From contig CAWUHX010000172.1 of assembly GCA_963922205.1 (NCBI GenBank), positions 547,351 to 611,350 on the forward strand: 64,000 nucleotides of DNA, in the 5' to 3' direction. The notes below the pieces were generated by a model. The model did not search any database and was not told the DNA's origin. It worked only from the letters and a program-made list of their open reading frames with translations. The translations under genes were made by a program, and so were the position numbers. Shown here one piece after another: positions 44,410 through 54,945 of the stretch; the first letter of the stretch is position 1, and each line of letters opens with the position of its first letter. Source of the DNA: Romanomermis culicivorax (lineage: Eukaryota > Nematoda > Enoplea > Mermithida > Mermithidae).

Positions 44410-47400
44410 ACAGGATCACTCCGTGTTTTGTCGTACTGGTTGACCACAAAGAAACTCCAGCTTTCCTTGATACTGGTTGTCCACGGACTATCATTAGTCA
44501 ACGCCTTCACAAAGCGCTGATCAAAGAGAGTCGGAAGGCGGCGATGGCTTTCCAGCAGCATCACGACTTTAATCCATTGATGAGTATCAATGGTAAAGCC
44601 GTTCATACTCTCCTTTCAGGACCGTATGAGCTAATGTTGCCGGGAACCCGTCAGCCACACACACGAGTGGATATACATCTCCATGTGTGTAAGACTACGT
44701 CTCCTTTCTGGGCACCGGTCGATCTGATTCTTGGATTGGACTTTTTAGAACAATTCCAGAATATTTCGTTTGACTACCAACAACATGTCTGCCGATTGAA
44801 TGCGGTAGAACTACCACTTCTGTTGACAGCAGCCGAGATTGATCAGATCGAACCCTGGTGGGAGAACACACGTTCACTATCAAGGGCCTCCCACAGGTCC
44901 GGGTCTCGATCAAGGTCAAGGACTTCGTCCCTCTCTCGGCCACCCTGGCGAGCTTCCTCCATTGCCTCATCCCGTGGGTCAACCAGAGGAAGTAGGACCT
45001 CTTCTAGACGGGCTAGTGGTCATTCCATGGCCAGGTCAGGGTCAAACTGCCCTCGACCACCGCCCGGAAATTCTCCAGTTACACTAGAGAAAGGCCGTTT
45101 TCGCGAGCCTAGTGACTCTGATGCACCTGCATCCCCTGTACTAGAGGTGCCACCACTCTCTGATGTTGAGGTTGAATCACTAGGAGCTACTCAGAGCTCA
45201 GGAGAGAGGTCAGATCATGTACTCACTGTTCAGGTCCACCCAACTCCTGAGGCCAATCCGGAAACATCGGTTGGCTATGCTCTGGTAGGTTTACTCCGAC
45301 GCACTGGCTTACCCATACCAAGGCGAACCAATGCGCCAGAGTCGAGCTTTGATGACTCTGTACCTGACCCAGGTCATGTCGTATCAGCTTTCTACCCCAC
45401 TGAGATGAGGACCCCTCATATCAAGGTTCTACTGAACAATTGGGTAGAGGCCAAAGCTCTAATTGATACTGGAGCTGTTTTCTCACTCTTGGATCACAAG
45501 TTGGCGGTCCAGTTACCCGACTTGGTACTCACAGAGACTAGGGCTCGCCCCATAGCAGCCAATGGGTCCCCGATTCTACTGCTAGGCTCTGCCTATGTCA
45601 CGGTGACAGTGGCTGATGTCTCTGAACGGATTCAAGTCCAGGTTCAAGAGAATTGTTCAGCTGAACTAGTCTTGGGGACGAACTTCCTCGGACGTTTTAA
45701 TTGCGTCAGCTTGAGCTGGGAGAAATCCTTTCTCCAGTTCAAGGAACTTCGAGTTCCGTGTGAAGGCCTCATCCACAATCCACCTTCTGCTCGTGGGGCG
45801 CTACCCTTGCAGGAGTTGATTGTCCTTGAGCCTCGCTCGCTAACACAATTCACTGCACCCGTACCTTCAATATATGCAACTGTGCCCGAAGTAGCTTTCT
45901 TCCCTAAGCCTCTTTTGGGTCAACAACGTAATGTATACTTTGCTGGTACTGTGAGTACTGTGACCAATGGTCGCATACCCCTACAGGTAGTTAACCCAAG
46001 CACACACGCAGTGGTTCTCTACCCACACACGACCATCGGTCATGTGCAGATGCACACTGATTCCTCACAGGGATCAGCGGTCAAGGCTGATACCATTCTT
46101 GACCGTAAGTGGGTTGAAACCAATGCTGTGATATCTTCAGATATCTCCTCACAGGACAAAACAGCGTTGCTCGATCTGCTGGTCGCATTTACTGACCTCT
46201 ACGCTGTTGATGAAAAGGACACAGGTTCCACTGACCTCGTGCACCATGAGATCAGCACGGGTGACGCTCGCCCAGTCCGCCGTTTCCCTTACCGCACCGC
46301 GCCCAAGGAAAAGGATCTCATCATACAAGAGGTCAAAGCGCTCCAAGAGAAAGGTATTATTTGGCCTAGCACTTCCCCCTGGGCTACTAACACCGTCTTG
46401 GTTCGCAAGAAAAATGGGTCACACCGGATGTGTGTTGATTTTCGTGGTCTCAACGAGGTCACGAAAAAGGATGTCTACCCTCTCCCACGGATTGATGATA
46501 TCCTGGACACACTCAAGGGTATGAAATACTTTACTACCCTTGACCAGGCTAACGCCTACTGGTCCATACCTATTGCCGAGGCAGACAAGGAAAAAACGGC
46601 GTTTAATACACCTATTGGACTTTACGAGTTCAACTATCTGCCTTTTGGTCTCTGCAATGCCCCTGGGACGTTTCAACGCCTCATGGATCTGCTTCTTACA
46701 GGACTGCAGTGGCGCACTGCACTGACCTATCTCGATGACATCTTGGTGTTCGGGAACTCTCACACCCAGATGCTTGAGTGCCTGACGGATGTGTTTACGC
46801 GTCTCCGTCAGGGTGGAATGAAGCTCAGACTGAGCAAGTGCAAGTTTTCGCACTCTGAGGTAGAATATCTCGGGTACCGCATCTCACAGAAAGGTCTCGA
46901 ACCCGACAAAGTCAAATTGGCTGCCGTCCAGGATCTACCCATTCCACAAAACGCTAAAGACATCAAGTCTTTTCTTGGTCTTGTGTCTTATTATAGGCGT
47001 TTCATCCCTGGTTGCGCTCGGCTCAGCGAGCCTCTGACCAAGCTCTTACGGAAGGAAGTTACCTTCCAGTGGTCAAAACCTCAGCAATCGGCGTTCGACG
47101 AACTCCGAAGGCTGTTGTCGAACCCTCCTGTCCTGCGCCATCCGGACTTTACGAAATCCTTTATACTTCAAACTGATGCAAGTATTTCGGGGATAGGAGC
47201 AGTTTTAAGCCAGTTGGACGAGAATGGATACGACCATCCCGTTGCGTACGCCAGTCGAGGGTTAACAGCAGCTGAGAAACACTACACTATTACGGAGTTG
47301 GAGACTCTCGCTGTTGTCCATTTCGTCAAGCACTTTCGGCCATACCTCTTTCAACATGAGGTGGTCGTTCAGACCGACCACACTGCTGTTAAGGCTGTGT

Positions 47401-49064
47401 TGGAAAAACCGAACCCTTCGTCCCGGATAGCTCGGTGGGGCCTCGCGTTAGCTGAATTCAAACTGACTATTCGGCCGCGGAAAGGTCGGTCTAATGGTAA
47501 TGCCGACGCATTATCACGCCTTCCTGATCCTAATTCCCTTGCCGGGGAGAGTATTGACGATATTCCCCTATACAGACCCGAGGGAGAAGTTATGATGATT
47601 TCCGATGGTGCTCAGCGCCTGGCGAACTCATCCCAAAGGACCACCAATGGTGCGCAGCACCTGGCCAGGTCTGAGTCTTATGCAGAGATATCACAGGATG
47701 CGCAGCACCATGACCTTCTCGCAACTCAATTCGAGGATCCGGAATTAGCCTCCATTCTCAGGTCACTAAAACCCTACGGTGATCAGAATGATGTTAATGG
47801 CTACCACCTGTTGGATAACATCCTTCAGAAGTGGACAGGCGAGTCCAACAAGATTGTTGTCCCTCGTTCAATGGTTACTACCATTATTGAGGCTCATCAC
47901 AACGACATTCTTGCTGGACACTTTGGTGCGAAACGTACCGCGAGGCTTATAGCCCGCAGGTACCACTGGCCTTCCCTCAGTGCGGACGTCAAGTCCTTTT
48001 GTCAGCGGTGTGATCTTTGCCAACGGAATAAACCTGCGAGACAGAAGACCCGTGCAACTCTGAAACCGATCTCCATTACGGGCCCGTTTCATCGAGTCGG
48101 TGTCGACTGTATGGTACCAATGACCACTAGTGAAAACGGAAACCGATTTATTGTAGTTTTTATAGACTACTTTACTAAATGGGTTGAAGCTTTCGCTACT
48201 CCGGACATCACTGCGCAAACTATAGCTCGACTTTTTGTTACTCAAATCATCTGCAGACATGGGGCGCCGCAGATTCTTCAGTCTGATCGTGGTACTGATT
48301 TCACGTCCAAACTGATGACTGAAATCACTGCCATTTGTTCAACTAAGAAAATCCACTCCACCGCTTATCATCCCATGACAAACGGAGAAGTGGAAAGAGC
48401 TAACCAAACGCTAGCCACACGGTTACGTATGTATGTCCACCAAGGCCATACTGATTGGGATGAACACCTGCCGTACTCTGTGTTCGCTGTCAACATTAGC
48501 ATGAATGAGTCCACAGGGTATTCACCCTTTGAGCTCATTTATGGTCATACGCCCATGCTACCTGTTGATGGGGCGCTCTCATTCAACCCTCCGGCCCATA
48601 TCATAGATGTTTCTACTTATGATATGGAGGTCAAACGGCATTTTAAAAATGCCTTGACCTTGATCCAGAACCGAATTGAGAGATCACAGGCGGCTTATGC
48701 CTGGTCCTACGATCACATGGCATGAGATGTCTCATACAAAGTTGGCGATCAGGTGCTCAAACTGCGCACCACCGGCAAACGTGGTCTGACGCCTGAATTG
48801 CTGCCCATTTATGATGGGCCCTACTTTGTAACGAATGTGGCACACCCCAATGTCACTATTCCGCTTGAGGCAGATCAAGAAGATACTGTGCATGTCAATC
48901 ATCTTAGACACTACGTGTCACCTGATCAGCCTACTGAAGTAGAGGAGATACCTTCCACTTCACAGGTAATTGAGACAGCACCTTTGTTGATTCTATCAAC
49001 AAACCAAGATGTTACACAAGATCTCATAGACCCACATCTTGATGCAGAGGTCTTCGACCCGTAA
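44364..49064 (+). CDS. pol: Pol of element 1: two proteases, RT, RNase H, integrase, with one in-frame stop
   Basis: Residues are counted from 44364, the first sense start in frame; real entry is likely by splicing. Protease 1 has DTG at 36-38 and LGLDFL near 129. An Arg/Ser-rich linker follows (about 173-230). Protease 2 has DTG at 368-370 and LGTNFL near 437. RT carries YLDD at 789-792 and [12 protein letters not shown]; RNase H starts with LQTDAS (Asp 938). Integrase has the H-H-C-C finger from 1178 ([10 protein letters not shown] to CQRCDLC) and the catalytic triad Asp 1248, Asp 1308, Glu 1342. An in-frame TGA at 48723-48725 cuts off the integrase C-terminal domain, which continues in the same frame to 49062. 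The domain order is Ty3/Gypsy. The enzyme set would process Gag, copy the RNA and insert the DNA. Confidence 0.88.
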
Positions 49065-49525
49065 TCAAGTAGCTCTTCTCTTCTTTACTTACGGACGGGG
49101 TCGTCCTTTTTCGAAGGACCGCCGTGCCCCTCACAAACTACCCACTTCTGTTCCAAGCTGGAATAGCAGCGTAAAGAAGAGAATGAGCAGCGATCAATGC
49201 ATCTAAACTAGGGTATTGCTTCACATTGCAGGCGCATCCATGCGATAGCCTATATCTCGCCTCTAAAATTTTTTCTTTCAGTCTCGTTTCAGATTTCACA
49301 AATCAACCGACAATTGGCAACTTCACCGAAGGGATCAAATGACGTCAGCAATTTCACGCATCTCCAATGGACGTCAGCAACTCCACGCAACATTGACACA
49401 ATTCCACAAACCAGAACATACCGAAAAACCACTGAACCAGCAACCACTCGCCACCACCCTCACCTGAACGTTTGACCGTCGCAGCCGGCACAAGGACGAG
49501 GACGCCCTTTTTCGAAGGACCGCCG
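49065..49525 (+). other. 3' untranslated region of element 1
   Basis: CCTTTTTCGAAGGACCGCCG occurs twice, at 49105-49124 and 49506-49525, the second copy touching the 3' LTR. Two TGACGTCAGCAA-type motifs lie near 49340 and 49371. There is no clear purine tract for plus-strand priming. Confidence 0.6.
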
Positions 49526-50952
49526 TGTCACGTGCCGACGGATTTCGTCGAATGTAACGTGATTCACATCACAATTTTCCATTATGTTTTTCGTTATGTT
49601 TTTGTTACAGTAATTTACATCAATTTTGCGTTTCGTTTTTATACTTTTTACATGCAATTTATGTGTGTACTTTTTATGTTTATTTCTGTTGCTTTTGCGC
49701 ACATTTATTTCCGTTTCGATTTATTATTTTCAATCGCACACGTAGACTACGGTATGTACCCGCTAGTCAAGAATTTCCGTTAGAGATAAGCTCTCCGAGC
49801 TCATCGCTGTAATTAGAGCACAACGTGCACTTCTTATCAGTAAAAACTAGCGACGTTTCACAACGTGAAACGACTAGTTGAAATTCTTCACTAGTGACGT
49901 TCCTATGTTAAGCATGGAGAGTGAAAACTCGCCCCAATGCTTAACGTTGTGAACAGAAAATGTCTATGTGATCATAGGCATCTTCTGCAACGATTTCCGC
50001 TGCAGAAGTTAGCTTGGGGGAGTGTTAACTCCGCCCAAGGCATACTGTAGTCTATGGAGCCCTTTAAAAGGGCATGTTTTGTGTGTTTTTGGCACTCTCC
50101 TTGAGCCTAACTGGTTTCCCTCGTTTTAGCTTCACGTCGCGTCCGCCGTCGATATTTTTATATATTTCATTGTTGTCAACTGCGCCTTGCCGTACGTCGA
50201 ATAAATTACCATATTCTCGTCCCCGACCTACACATACATACACTCGCCTACAGTAACCCGACCGTAGGAACCCGTCACTGTCGCCGTTAGTGTAGAGACC
50301 CGTCGCCCCTCGCCGAGGAAACGTTAGTTGTCGCCGCCTGCCGTTTAGCAGCCGCCGAATCCCCACGCCGAATCGCTCGGAGTTCGTTCCCACATCGCCG
50401 TCCGCAGGACCCCGCGTTTGACCCCGAACCCGTCGCCCAGCGCCGAGTAACTTGAGAAGGAGTATCGTGAGTCCTCTCAGGGGTTATTGTTGTTGAGGGT
50501 TTATTTGTGGGAGTCTCCCCTAAGCTAGTTTTCCCTCGGAAGGACCCTCAGTTAAGAAAGCCCTCAGACCCTTAAGGTCAGGGCCAATAAAGGGGATTTA
50601 GGTTAACAATCGGGTCCCCTACAGTAAGCCGTTCCCCGAATGGCACCGTCCCCCATTCCGTAGAATGAGGATTAGGGATTGACACCCCCGACCCGGCCGC
50701 GTTGTCCATTATTCTACAGCATTAACCCCAGGACAAGGCCGAGATACACCAGAGGTTTACCTGTGGTAGTATCAGCTGGGTTGGGTTCCCGAAACAGAGA
50801 ACATTACTGGAGCCACCCCACGGGGTCACAGCATGTCACCTACCGTGTCATGGCCATGTTTCCTATGGGATATGGTACGGGTTTGCCCGTCAATGTGACT
50901 GATCACCAAATTCAGTTAATGTGACATGGCTCCACCTCTGTTTAATGTGACA
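49526..50952 (+). repeat. 3' LTR of element 1
   Basis: Same termini and length as the 5' LTR, followed directly by the AACC duplication. No ordinary purine-rich tract precedes it. Confidence 0.97.
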
Positions 50953-50956
50953 AACC

Positions 50957-51359
50957 CATAAGTATTATATAACAAAATTGGGGAATTTGGCGTTTTCCGG
51001 GACTTTGAACAACCATATAATTGAATTGAGGCCACATTTCAAAAAAAACAGTGCATTTGAGATTACACCCCAAAGATGCATAGGCCGAAGTATGGAGGTT
51101 AGATATGGCACACTGATTGCTGGGCATGGTGGAACTGGGGAGCCTTAAAAAGTGCGTTTTTTACCTGTTTTTGGGGCCCCACTGAGCACCACTTGCAGAT
51201 AGAGGCGAAATGACAAAAGGCACCCCATAGTTTGCCCCTATGCCCGATATTATGCAAAAAACCCGAAGGTTTTAGCTCTTACCGTTTTGGCTCTAGGGGG
51301 GGACATGAAATTTGGGGGCCAAGTATATTATAGGTTGACGCTGTCACGCCACCTATGAT
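50957..51359 (+). mobile_element. R1 repeat, 3' part after the LTR element
   Basis: It resumes with CATAAGTATTATATAACAAA exactly where the copy at 12449 onward does, and ends CACGCCACCTATGAT. The uninterrupted copy shows the empty site GAACCCATAAG. Confidence 0.9.
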
Positions 51360-51591
51360 TTTAATGTGCAAAGCACACAGTTATTTTGGTAATATGCTAA
51401 TGAAGTAAATTCGGGTCTCATGCTCGTTGTTCTATTTTTGGTTATTTCGGTAGAATCGTTTGTATAGTTAAGTACGACTATACAAACGAAGATTATATAG
51501 ATACCATGTATTTATTGCTTTAATGTTAATATCAGTTTTTGCCATCATTTGAATTAGCAATGTCATGTTGTTAAGTTACAAAAAAAACTTT
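51360..51591. other. Interior of the 9-base-duplication element, right side
   Basis: Non-coding. It holds a perfect 13-base inverted repeat, TCGTTTGTATAGT at 51456-51468 and its complement at 51477-51489, with an 8-base loop. Confidence 0.6.
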
Positions 51592-51713
51592 GTTACAAAA
51601 AACAAACTTTTTGAAAGATTGGGAAAGTTGAAACAGGAAAGTGGCAGAGTTGGGACGGTGGCGGTGTTGGTATGGTGGCTGTGTTGGGATGGTGGCGGAG
51701 TTGGGGCAGGATC
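51592..51713 (-). repeat. Right terminal inverted repeat of the 9-base-duplication element
   Basis: The reverse complement begins GATCCTGCCCCAACTCCGCC and follows the left end through the same words to TTTTTTGTAAC. Confidence 0.8.
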
Positions 51714-51722
51714 GAAATTATG

Positions 51723-51890
51723 ATTAAAACGTTAAAAGCAAAATGGTTACTCAGATTGATTGAATCAGCAAAATGGAGTGAAGTGGCACTGCAACCACTA
51801 CAAGGGAGAGGAGGATTGACCAAATTAGTTAACGATAATTTCTCACGGAAAACATTAGGGGTAAAACTCACCTCATTTTACACATAAATA
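51723..51890 (+). pseudogene. LINE reverse transcriptase fragment, right part
   Basis: It continues the protein broken at 30706: the repeated codons for IEIM are followed by IKTLKAKWLLRLIESAKWSE and LQGRGGLTKLVNDNFSRKTL. Same family and same frame sense as the left part. Confidence 0.75.
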
Positions 51891-51953
51891 ATAGAACAGA
51901 TCCAAACAATCCCCTCAAATAACATTAGTAAAATAACCACCCATACCCAAGTC

Positions 51954-52522
51954 TGTTGTAGTGTGTTTTCCGCCGATTTTCGCTATTTTGTCAAAGCGCG
52001 TATGAGGCCCGCAGGTGGCAAGTGGAGCGAGCAACGCGGACCATTAGCAGCCGTCTTACTGTAGTGCACGTCGGTACGCGTGCGCTGGTCTCTCTCCATT
52101 ATTATTCATTTTTCGCTATTATTGTATTTTCTTATATACTAAGTGTGCGCCCCGCCGGCCACTTTTATATTTCACTATTCGTCGCCTCCCACCACGCAAC
52201 TTCCCTTTCTCGTCCCAGTGCATGGGAGTAGATTGTTCGCTTTTCTCGCCAGTTTTTCGTTTTGTACGTAAGTTTTCGTTTTGTTTTATTGCGTAATATT
52301 AAAGGTAGAAAATTCTCTCCTTCCGTTTTATGCAATAAGGGAGACAATTAAGGAAACTCATCTTTTCCTTAATTGGTGGGGATATTAGTGTTGGGTTTAA
52401 GTACAAGTAATATAGTTAATCGGGTAAATGTGGGCCTGGGAAACACATACATTAAGGACGAACCCTGGAATCCCAATCCTGCCTGTGACTTATCAGCGCT
52501 CGACCAAAATACAAATACAACA
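51954..52522 (+). repeat. 5' LTR of element 2
   Basis: It starts TGTTGTAG and ends TACAACA, inverted termini. A TATATA lies near 52133. 569 bases. The left edge is inferred from the termini alone, since the second LTR is outside. Confidence 0.7.
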
Positions 52523-52523
52523 C

Positions 52524-52541
52524 TGGTGACCACTTGGATTG
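52524..52541 (+). other. Primer binding site of element 2
   Basis: TGGTGACCACTTGG begins one base after the LTR end. The tRNA is not assigned. Confidence 0.6.
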
Positions 52542-52659
52542 CACGCTTCTTTTCCCCGCCGTTGCGTTGCATCCGACTACGCCAGCAAGCCTCAAAATTC
52601 AACCACGCCCTAGCTGCGCCCGAGGTTACAAGAAAGGTTATTACACCCTCTGGAAAAAG

Positions 52660-54945
52660 ATGCCAAAAGTGAGTCATATGCCACCAGATTTCACCCGCCT
52701 TCCGTCACGATCCAGTTCTCCCAATGCGGCCACAGCCATGCGCCGCACTTTAAGTTTTGATCAGATGCTCTTGCCACGACTGACAAATATTGCGCAATCA
52801 TCAGCAGTACCCACGGTAAGCCTCCCGCCCCATAATCCACCCTTGTCTACTTTTAGTACACCTGCGTTGGACGGGACTGCACAACCGCAAACATCGCTCA
52901 TTCCAACAATCACGGCGACAGCCGTTTCACAAGCGCTGCGGCTTCTGAGTCAAAACCCTTGCACTGCCACAGTCAACTGCCCTAACCCGCCGGCCGTATC
53001 ACAAATACTGCCGCCGAGCACTGCCCCCCAAACTAACAATGACCAAACCCTCACCAGAACTGACTCTTCCGAATCCTTCGTCAATATCGAACCACTGCAG
53101 GCCCCAGCCGCCACCCGCGCTTCAACAGACAACCACCGCAACAGCCTAGTAATCGCAAATGCCAATGAAGTTCGTAACTTTCGAATTGAGGCGTGTGACG
53201 CATTATATCAACTCAGCACCGTCGCCGCATGTATAACCAACAATGTTCCCACTGTCCAAAGGATTGATCAAATTATCAGCGCCGTTTCAGATCAATTTCA
53301 AGCCCAACAATTACGTGTTCAACGCAAAATTCAAGAACAAACTAAGGCTACAAACGCGCGCTTCGCCATCCTTGTGGAACAAATGCAACAGTTGATTTCA
53401 ACGACCGCCGCAGCAACTAACGCGCGTAATCCGCCTACACTAAGACCACCCCCGGTGTCCTCATGGTTTCACAGCGAGGAAACGCGAGATATTTACATCC
53501 CAAACAAAACTCTCCATGATACTGAACTGGCCCAGGTCTTTGGTTGACTGCCAATCCAGGTCAAACCTAAAGCGCCGTCCATGGATGCCCTATATAACAA
53601 CGAATTTTCCCGAACCGCAGGCGGTGAGGAAGACTTACCCCGGCCTGCGCCCCAAAGACGCCAGATGCCCGGGGCAAATCATTTTGGCTTTTCAGACTAC
53701 CTACCAGATGATTATTACGACCACCCGCAGCCACGGTACGAAATGCCGCGCACATCGCACCGCAAAGAAGATAGCCGCATCAAAACAATTGTCGACAATA
53801 TGCACCCGTTGATTATTGATGGCGCCGCGACCAATAAACGCTTATTACGCTTCTTCATTCGCCTGGAAAACGAGTTTGGATACAATGCCTCCAACCATGT
53901 AAAGATGAGCGCACTACGCCGACTTACCCATGATACGTTGAGCGATATGATCCAAGACATGAGGCGATACGAAGATGCCAAAAATTTGCTCATGTTCCAA
54001 TTAGCCCCGGATTGCAATCAAATGACTCTCAAACGCGAGCTTGCGTCAATTACCCCCGAAGTCGGAGAGGAACGTGCCGCGTTTTTGAGTAAGGTGATGA
54101 CTTATGTACAAATATTGTATCAGCATGAAGACCAAACCTTTCGGCACAAACAAGTAATTGACACCTTTTCAACAAAAATGCCTGTTTTCTATCAATTAAC
54201 GATTGGCGAACAAGCAAAAAGTTTTACAAATGTCCAACAATTGGCCAACGCCGTAGCTAAAGCCCGTAGTGTCCTCAATGCAACCAAAGCCGAAATTGGA
54301 ACCGCAGAAAGACCAATCCTCGTGAACCAAGCCGATCCGGAAGTGCAATCCCTAAAGTCTCTGCAGCCTTTTGACCGCCGTTTTGAACACCGCCGTAGCA
54401 TGGACCGCCCTCAAAACTGCTATCGCGAGCGCTCCCTTTCTGCCGAGCGCCGACCCCAAAATTCGGCACCACTACCTACTAAATTCGTCTCTTTCCAACC
54501 GCAGCCGCTCTAACAACTTATGCAACCGCCACCACGCATGGAGATGCTTTTAGAACAATTGATCCAAAGATATAACTGCGACTATGAAGAACAAAAATCG
54601 CGCCAATGCCCAGATGAAAACCCACTGGATAACCCGCAGCAAAGCCCTCCCTTTCAATCCCAAACCCAGGAACAGTACGCTGATCGTTTCGACCGATCCG
54701 CAAGCCGAGACCGCCTTCGCATCGCGCAACCCACTGGCCTTTGGTGCGACGCCCACAAATCCGGCACCTACAACACAGAAGATTGTGTCTGGCTCAAACG
54801 GCAAAATGCTCAAAAAATGACTCGGCAAGAGTCCAACCGCCCAACCTACATCACCCATTCACGGCAAACCAACTTCCGGACCAACTCCAACGATATTCGT
54901 GGCCAGCGCGATTGGAGACCCCACGGCGGAGCACCACCTCAATGA
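52660..54945 (+). pseudogene. gag: Gag of element 2, interrupted by in-frame stops
   Basis: One reading frame runs from the Met at 52660 with stops at 53545-53547, 54511-54513 and 54943-54945; coding quality continues past each. The first third is Ser/Thr/Pro-rich, followed by a helical region ([20 protein letters not shown]). The capsid-like core follows ([20 protein letters not shown], then [15 protein letters not shown]). Late in the frame WCDAHKSGTYNTEDCVW is a Cys-x2-His-type knuckle like that of element 1. Gag would form the particle core. The stops imply loss of function in this copy. Confidence 0.75.

Larger units (their letters stand above)
32812..50952 (+). mobile_element. Ty3/Gypsy LTR retrotransposon with envelope-like gene (element 1), 18.1 kb
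   Basis: Identical-length LTRs of 1427 bases, AACC target duplication (32808-32811 and 50953-50956), and the empty site visible in the R1 copy near 12448. Order: 5' LTR, primer site, 6 kb leader with a hairpin array and an inserted hAT element, gag, envelope-like gene, pol, 3' LTR. RT, RNase H and integrase order and motifs are Ty3/Gypsy. I count about ten differences between the LTRs, so insertion is recent. Breaks: a shift in gag near 40440 and a stop in pol at 48723. An envelope gene between gag and pol is not the usual retrovirus or errantivirus order. Confidence 0.92.
30707..51713. mobile_element. Terminal-inverted-repeat DNA element with 9-base target duplication, filled by nested insertions
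   Basis: GAAATTATG flanks it on both sides (30698-30706 and 51714-51722), and the host LINE reads on directly after the second copy. The ends are about 125-base inverted repeats (30707-30833 and 51592-51713). They are built of CCGTCCCAACNCCGCCAC words and end inward with TTTCAAAAAGTTT and TTTTTTGTAAC. A 9-base duplication is typical of Mutator-like elements; no transposase is visible. Its own interior is only about 0.7 kb (30834-31059 and 51360-51591). All else between is an R1 copy containing an LTR element containing a hAT element. Confidence 0.8.
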
